A stretch of 64,000 bases of DNA from Actinomucor elegans (Eukaryota > Mucoromycota > Mucoromycetes > Mucorales > Mucoraceae), in assembly GCA_026027325.1 (NCBI GenBank), contig JAMSLZ010000001.1, forward strand, positions 4,278,001 through 4,342,000, written 5' to 3'. Position numbers and translations under genes: made by a program. Of the stretch, positions 60,297 through 64,000 are shown piece by piece. How positions within the stretch are numbered: the first letter of the stretch is position 1; each line of letters opens with the position of its first letter. The notes beneath the pieces were generated by a model that made no database searches, was not told where the DNA came from, and saw only the letters and a list, made by a program, of their open reading frames with translations.

Positions 60297-61724
60297 CACA
60301 TATACATAACAACCACTTGAATCAGAGCTCCAGGGAATTGAGTTCAGCTCCAATAAGCAACAATCCAACCGCTTCTTTTGAAAGATACATGAATGACACA
60401 GAAGCTTTGAATGAAGATGCTAAAAAGCAATACTATATTAACGCATCAAAAGAATTATGGCGAAAACTATCTGAATGTAAGTTGAAACAAAACCTATTAG
60501 ATGTTATAAAGCCGCGTGGCTAACTTTTTACTATTATTATTATTATTATTAGATTCCAATGAAAAAGGTGTGCCTGTTGTAGATATCAGCCAATACAATG
60601 TAAATACTTCTTCTGCACCCAATGCCGAAGGATTTTTCAAACACGTCTTCTTCATGCCTGACGAACCTGACAAAGTCGTGCAGACCTTCCGACGTATGAC
60701 AATTACCCAACGCACTACTGAAATTGTTGGCTTATTAGCCCTGAAAGGTTTGCCGCATATGGGTCAAATTACTGAGGTGCTCAAAGAAAGCCATGGCGAA
60801 ATCATCGGTCTCTGTATGCAACGTTACGAAAAAACCCTGAAACAATACACGCATGCCCATTCGCATCATCGGTTAACCGCATATCAAAAGATGGATCTAG
60901 TCGTTCAAATGTTACAGTGCATCGAGACGATTCACAAGATCGGTTTAGCGCATCGTGATCTTTCTGAAGTGAACTTTATGGTCAATACCACAAATGAAAA
61001 GCTACGTGATGGTAGCCCCAAAGCGCGACTGTTCCTTATCGACTTTGGTAAATCCACGTTCACAGACAGCGAAAACTATCGACGTTGGTGGGTGGAACAG
61101 CCACGTTTGACACAGCAAAAAGAGTATGACGGTGAGATTGTTCCCAAGACAGTAGAAGAATTGAATGAATGGTGTAAACAGTTGCCGTGGGTCAGGTCTA
61201 AGCCAGACCATGGCTATCGTTTGTACAGGTCAATCCAGACGCTACCTAGGAGCCGCGTGGATACAGAGGATTTGCAATGGATGGTAAACCCTTTGGCTGA
61301 AGATTTGTATTCGATTGGTACTATTATTTGGAAGACGTTCTCCGAAACCGAGCCATGGTACGGTATTCTCGATACGGATTTGAAAGGCTTACGAGAAACT
61401 GTGGGTGAAGATTATCATATCGAAAGAGCATTACTACGTGAAGTACCTGGCAAGTTGAGTAGAGAATTATTGCTCAAATTCTTAAAAACGTTGCCTGAAC
61501 AGAGACAATCAGCGACCGATGTTTTGGCTTGGTTACAAGACATCAATGTACAGAATGGTTTGATCGAAGAATGGGAGAAGCATGCACCTGTAGGAAGGCA
61601 AAAAAGACATGCTAAGGCTTTGTTTCGATATGATGATGAACAAGCTGCTGAAATGGAACAATCTCCCCATCGTAAGAAGCTTAAAGCCAATGCTAAATAT
61701 AATAACGGTCAAATGCGACAGTAA
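57864..61724 (+). CDS. Bromodomain protein fused to a protein-kinase-like domain
   Basis: Four exons (57864-58252, 58312-58440, 58495-60476, 60553-61724) give 1223 aa. The last intron uses GTAAGT at 60477; the stop seen in the long open frame lies inside it. The bromodomain spans about 27-122 (FLIPVPDTATVYHKEI, PMDFKTL at 65-71), but the acetyl-lysine-binding Asn is His101 (DNAKSFH). An unknown folded region follows (about 175-350, RGFTNVRLLFHHLNAAFF). Next is a Ser/Thr/Pro-rich stretch with an acidic patch and an Asn run. The kinase-like domain covers about 860-1180, with HRDLSEVN (Asp969, Asn974) and IDFGKS (Asp997). There is no Gly-rich loop and no Lys at the usual VAIK place (KVVQTF, 874-879). 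AEDLYSIGTIIWKTFS resembles kinase helix F. It is likely a chromatin-linked kinase or pseudokinase; the function is inferred only from the domains. Confidence 0.82.
60265..60296 (+). repeat. AAT trinucleotide repeat coding for Asn
   Basis: About ten AAT codons in frame in the low-complexity linker of the bromodomain-kinase gene; likely length-variable. Confidence 0.85.
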
Positions 61725-62487
61725 TGATATTTTTTTTTATAAAGTGAAATAAAAGCACTTGTTTTAATCATAGTATATAATTAAGCTCATCTGTTCCTAC
61801 CACTTTATCATGCTATCTTTATGCTTGTTTGTTCCATTCTATCTATCTACTCCACACTATTATATGAGTTTGCAGACAGATACAGAGTACTGAATAATGC
61901 AAAAGTTTTCAAAATGAAAGCGACGCAAGTTTAACTACCAAGTATATACTCTTCAAGAAACAATCTAATAGCCGTAAAAATTTATTCTACGTAATAGTAT
62001 ACTACGGATAGATGTGTTATAATAAGGCTGAGAGAAATAAGATCTTAACCTCTTTTATTAAATGACGAAAGCTTCATAGTAAAAACATAGATCCACCAAT
62101 TCACTGAAAATAATCAAGTATATATTCAGTTCATACCTAAATGACATTATTACTATTTGAGTTTAACTCTCCCCCTTATATTATGTATGCTATGTAAGGA
62201 TATAGAGGCGGACCTTGATTACTAATCATTTCTGTTTAGACATCACCAATAACCGACAACTGGCTGTCTCAGTCAGTTTACTTGAAGTAAAATTTTTCAA
62301 TCAACATCATAAACTGGATATTAAGTTCTACATCAATATTTGCTCCTCTGAAGCAAAGTATATATTAAGAAGTGATGGTATTTAATTTAATGTAATTGAG
62401 TGAAATATAAGCCATTAAAGAGTATGTCTAAAAATACAATATGAGAAACTGGGTATATAAGAACAAGAAGAGTAGGTGAATAATAAC
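61725..62487. other. Gene-free interval between convergent genes
   Basis: AT-rich 3' flanks of the bromodomain-kinase and sugar transporter genes. No gene or RNA gene recognised. Confidence 0.5.
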
Positions 62488-64000
62488 TTAATGTCTATGC
62501 TTCTTGTTAAGGATCTCGTTGACGTCGATACCATACCAGCCGAATTGACGTCCGATTTCATCAATAGACTTTTGCTTGGTCTCTTGAATAAAGAAACAGA
62601 TAAAGATAAATGCAGATAAAGCGATGCCAGCAAATATTAAGAAGGCATAATGATCGCAATGGTCCAGCATAGCAGGAAAAAAAAGACCAATGATAAAGTT
62701 ACAGAACCAGTTAACGATTAAACAGCCCGAAGATGCAGAGCTAACAGCATAAGTAGGAAATGATTCCACAGTGATAATGGAAGGAACCAAGCCAAAGCCA
62801 ATAGCGAAGTAACCAACGTAGAGCAGGACACAAGTGACTTCAACACTGCCCGTGTTGAATCCCAAGGCAATAGTCATAATCACACAAGAGATGGTCATAC
62901 CAGCGCTAGAAATCAGCAAGAGTGTCTTACGACCAAGGTAATCAACAAGGAGAATGGCGATTATGGTAACAAAGACGTTCAAAATGGCAATACCAATAGT
63001 GACATATTTAGCTTTGGCACCAAAAGTATATTCAAAAATGTTGGTAGAATAGTACATGATCGCATTAATACCAGTCAACTGAGAAAGAGCGTGCAAAACG
63101 AAGAGTTTGGAAGCCAACAAAGGTAAGACGGGAACAGAGAAGAATTGGACTATACTGAGTTGCGGTTCAGGTTTAAAGGCTGTATTGCTGGGGCTACCAT
63201 TAATAGTAGAGGTAGTATGGAGACTAATGGCAGAGTCCTTATCATTTTCATAAACGAGTTTGGCACCACTACCTTGAGAAAGACCAGAAATCATATCAGC
63301 AAACTCGGTTTCAATGTTGCCATTACGGAGCTTTAGGAGCGCAATGCGAGCTTCATCGGTTCTGTTCTGATTGATCAGCCAACGAGGAGATCTAGCACAG
63401 AAAGGAAGGGCGATCATTTGGATGGTAGCGGGAATAGTAGTGATAGCAACCACGATTCTCCAACCAACAGAATTATTCAAACCAAGAGAGATGCATTCGA
63501 TGATCAGAATACCGGCAGTAGTGGAAAGCTGAAGAGTAGCAATAAGAGCACCACGATGTTTAGATGGAGCGATTTCAGAGACGTAAATACTGATGACACA
63601 ATTCATGAAACCAGAACCAATGCCAACGAAAATGTGACCTAAGGCGAGCTGACAAGAAGTAGTAGCAAGAGAAAGAAGAATAGCACCAATAAAGAAGTTG
63701 ACGTTCATGATAATCATGGAGTCACGGCGACCAAACTTGTTGGACATGTAACTGTTGGTTAAGGCACCCAAAAGACCACCGATAGCGAACATACCAGTAA
63801 CAATACCCCTAAAATAAAAATTAAATAACATGAACAATTATCAATTCTAAATGCTTACCAAACCCACTCACTCATGGGTATGCACTCAGGGAGTGGAGAA
63901 TTAGGATAATATGTAACTTGGTAGCGTTCAACACCAGGACAGTATCGAACAGCATCGGAAGGTATATTCAATGCAGAAGTGTTAAGCCCCGTATTGAAAG
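62488..64000 (-). CDS. MFS sugar transporter (5' end outside window)
   Basis: Proton-linked or facilitative hexose transporter of the plasma membrane. The exon at 63808-62488 joins a second exon at 64000-63859 that runs off the window, so the first helix is missing. Signatures: NKFGRRDSM after helix 2, ISIYVSEIAPSKHRGAL, ARSPRWLINQNR, QLTGINAIMYYSTNIFE in helix 7 (sugar-specificity region), VDYLGRKTLL, and ETKQKSIDEIGRQFGWYG at the end of helix 12. The central loop is Ser-rich. The family call is firm, but the particular sugar cannot be read from the sequence. Confidence 0.93.

Noticed and set aside
58517..60523. Separate 668-aa gene ending at the stop near 60521, with a second gene at 60516-61724
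   Set aside because: A GTAAGT donor at 60477 and an acceptor at 60552 join the two frames in phase, and the downstream start would begin with a Leu run made from an intronic TTA repeat.
1..64000. tRNA, 5S rRNA and snRNA genes
   Set aside because: Scanned by eye for A-box/B-box pairs, 5S and U6 starts; none was convincing. A covariance-model search would be decisive.

Overview
This window reads as nuclear DNA of an AT-rich filamentous fungus of the Mucoromycota, most likely Mucorales. The grounds are short introns (about 49-90 bp, GT-AG with two GC-AG exceptions), A/T-rich intergenic DNA with many long poly(A)/poly(T) tracts, a reductive iron-uptake pair, a hybrid histidine kinase, and decayed Tc1/mariner-like and LINE-like elements. 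No species is claimed. Gene models were spliced by eye, using reading-frame continuity and family motifs.

Layout. 0-12 kb, conserved housekeeping: a TMEM62-like metallophosphoesterase (cut by the left edge), a Pep12/syntaxin-7-like Qa-SNARE, a small DUF202 membrane protein, a zinc-less MDR oxidoreductase, and two F-box proteins in tandem. 12-16.4 kb, gene-poor with one short coding relic. 16.4-19.9 kb, a divergent FTR1/FET3 pair (permease and ferroxidase) sharing a 356-bp promoter that carries three perfect ATCWGATAA (GATA iron-repressor type) sites. 20-31 kb, accessory and repeat-rich: a 2.4-kb inverted repeat with arms of 1105 and 856 bp, three 97-bp repeats split by unique 46-48 bp spacers, a nine-exon gene with a PD-(D/E)XK-like motif, a 5'-truncated LINE with a poly(A) tail, and two dead Tc1-like transposases. 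31.7-35.8 kb, a hexokinase and a WDR44-like WD40 protein. 36-40 kb, a graveyard of decayed elements, including a Gln-rich reading frame broken by seven stops and a 453/464-bp tandem duplication. 40.4-42.4 kb, a six-exon gene of unknown function (568 aa). 44-52 kb, a Fun30/SMARCAD1 remodeller and a soluble-looking hybrid histidine kinase. 53-54 kb, a dead paralogue of the 568-aa gene next to a Tc1 relic. 54.5-57.5 kb, a Baeyer-Villiger-type flavin monooxygenase convergent with an RRT8/EI24-like membrane protein. 57.9-61.7 kb, a bromodomain fused to a protein-kinase-like domain. 62.5 kb to the end, an MFS sugar transporter cut by the right edge.

How the genes fit together. FTR1 and FET3 form one functional module: the multicopper oxidase converts Fe2+ to Fe3+ and the permease imports it, and the shared promoter suggests joint iron repression. 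The sugar transporter and hexokinase could act in sequence on hexose but are unlinked here. The best candidates for undescribed biology are the bromodomain-kinase fusion, in which several signature residues of both domains are altered, and the long inverted repeat, which if transcribed would make a very long hairpin RNA. The lineage-restricted gene family with one intact and one dead copy is a third.
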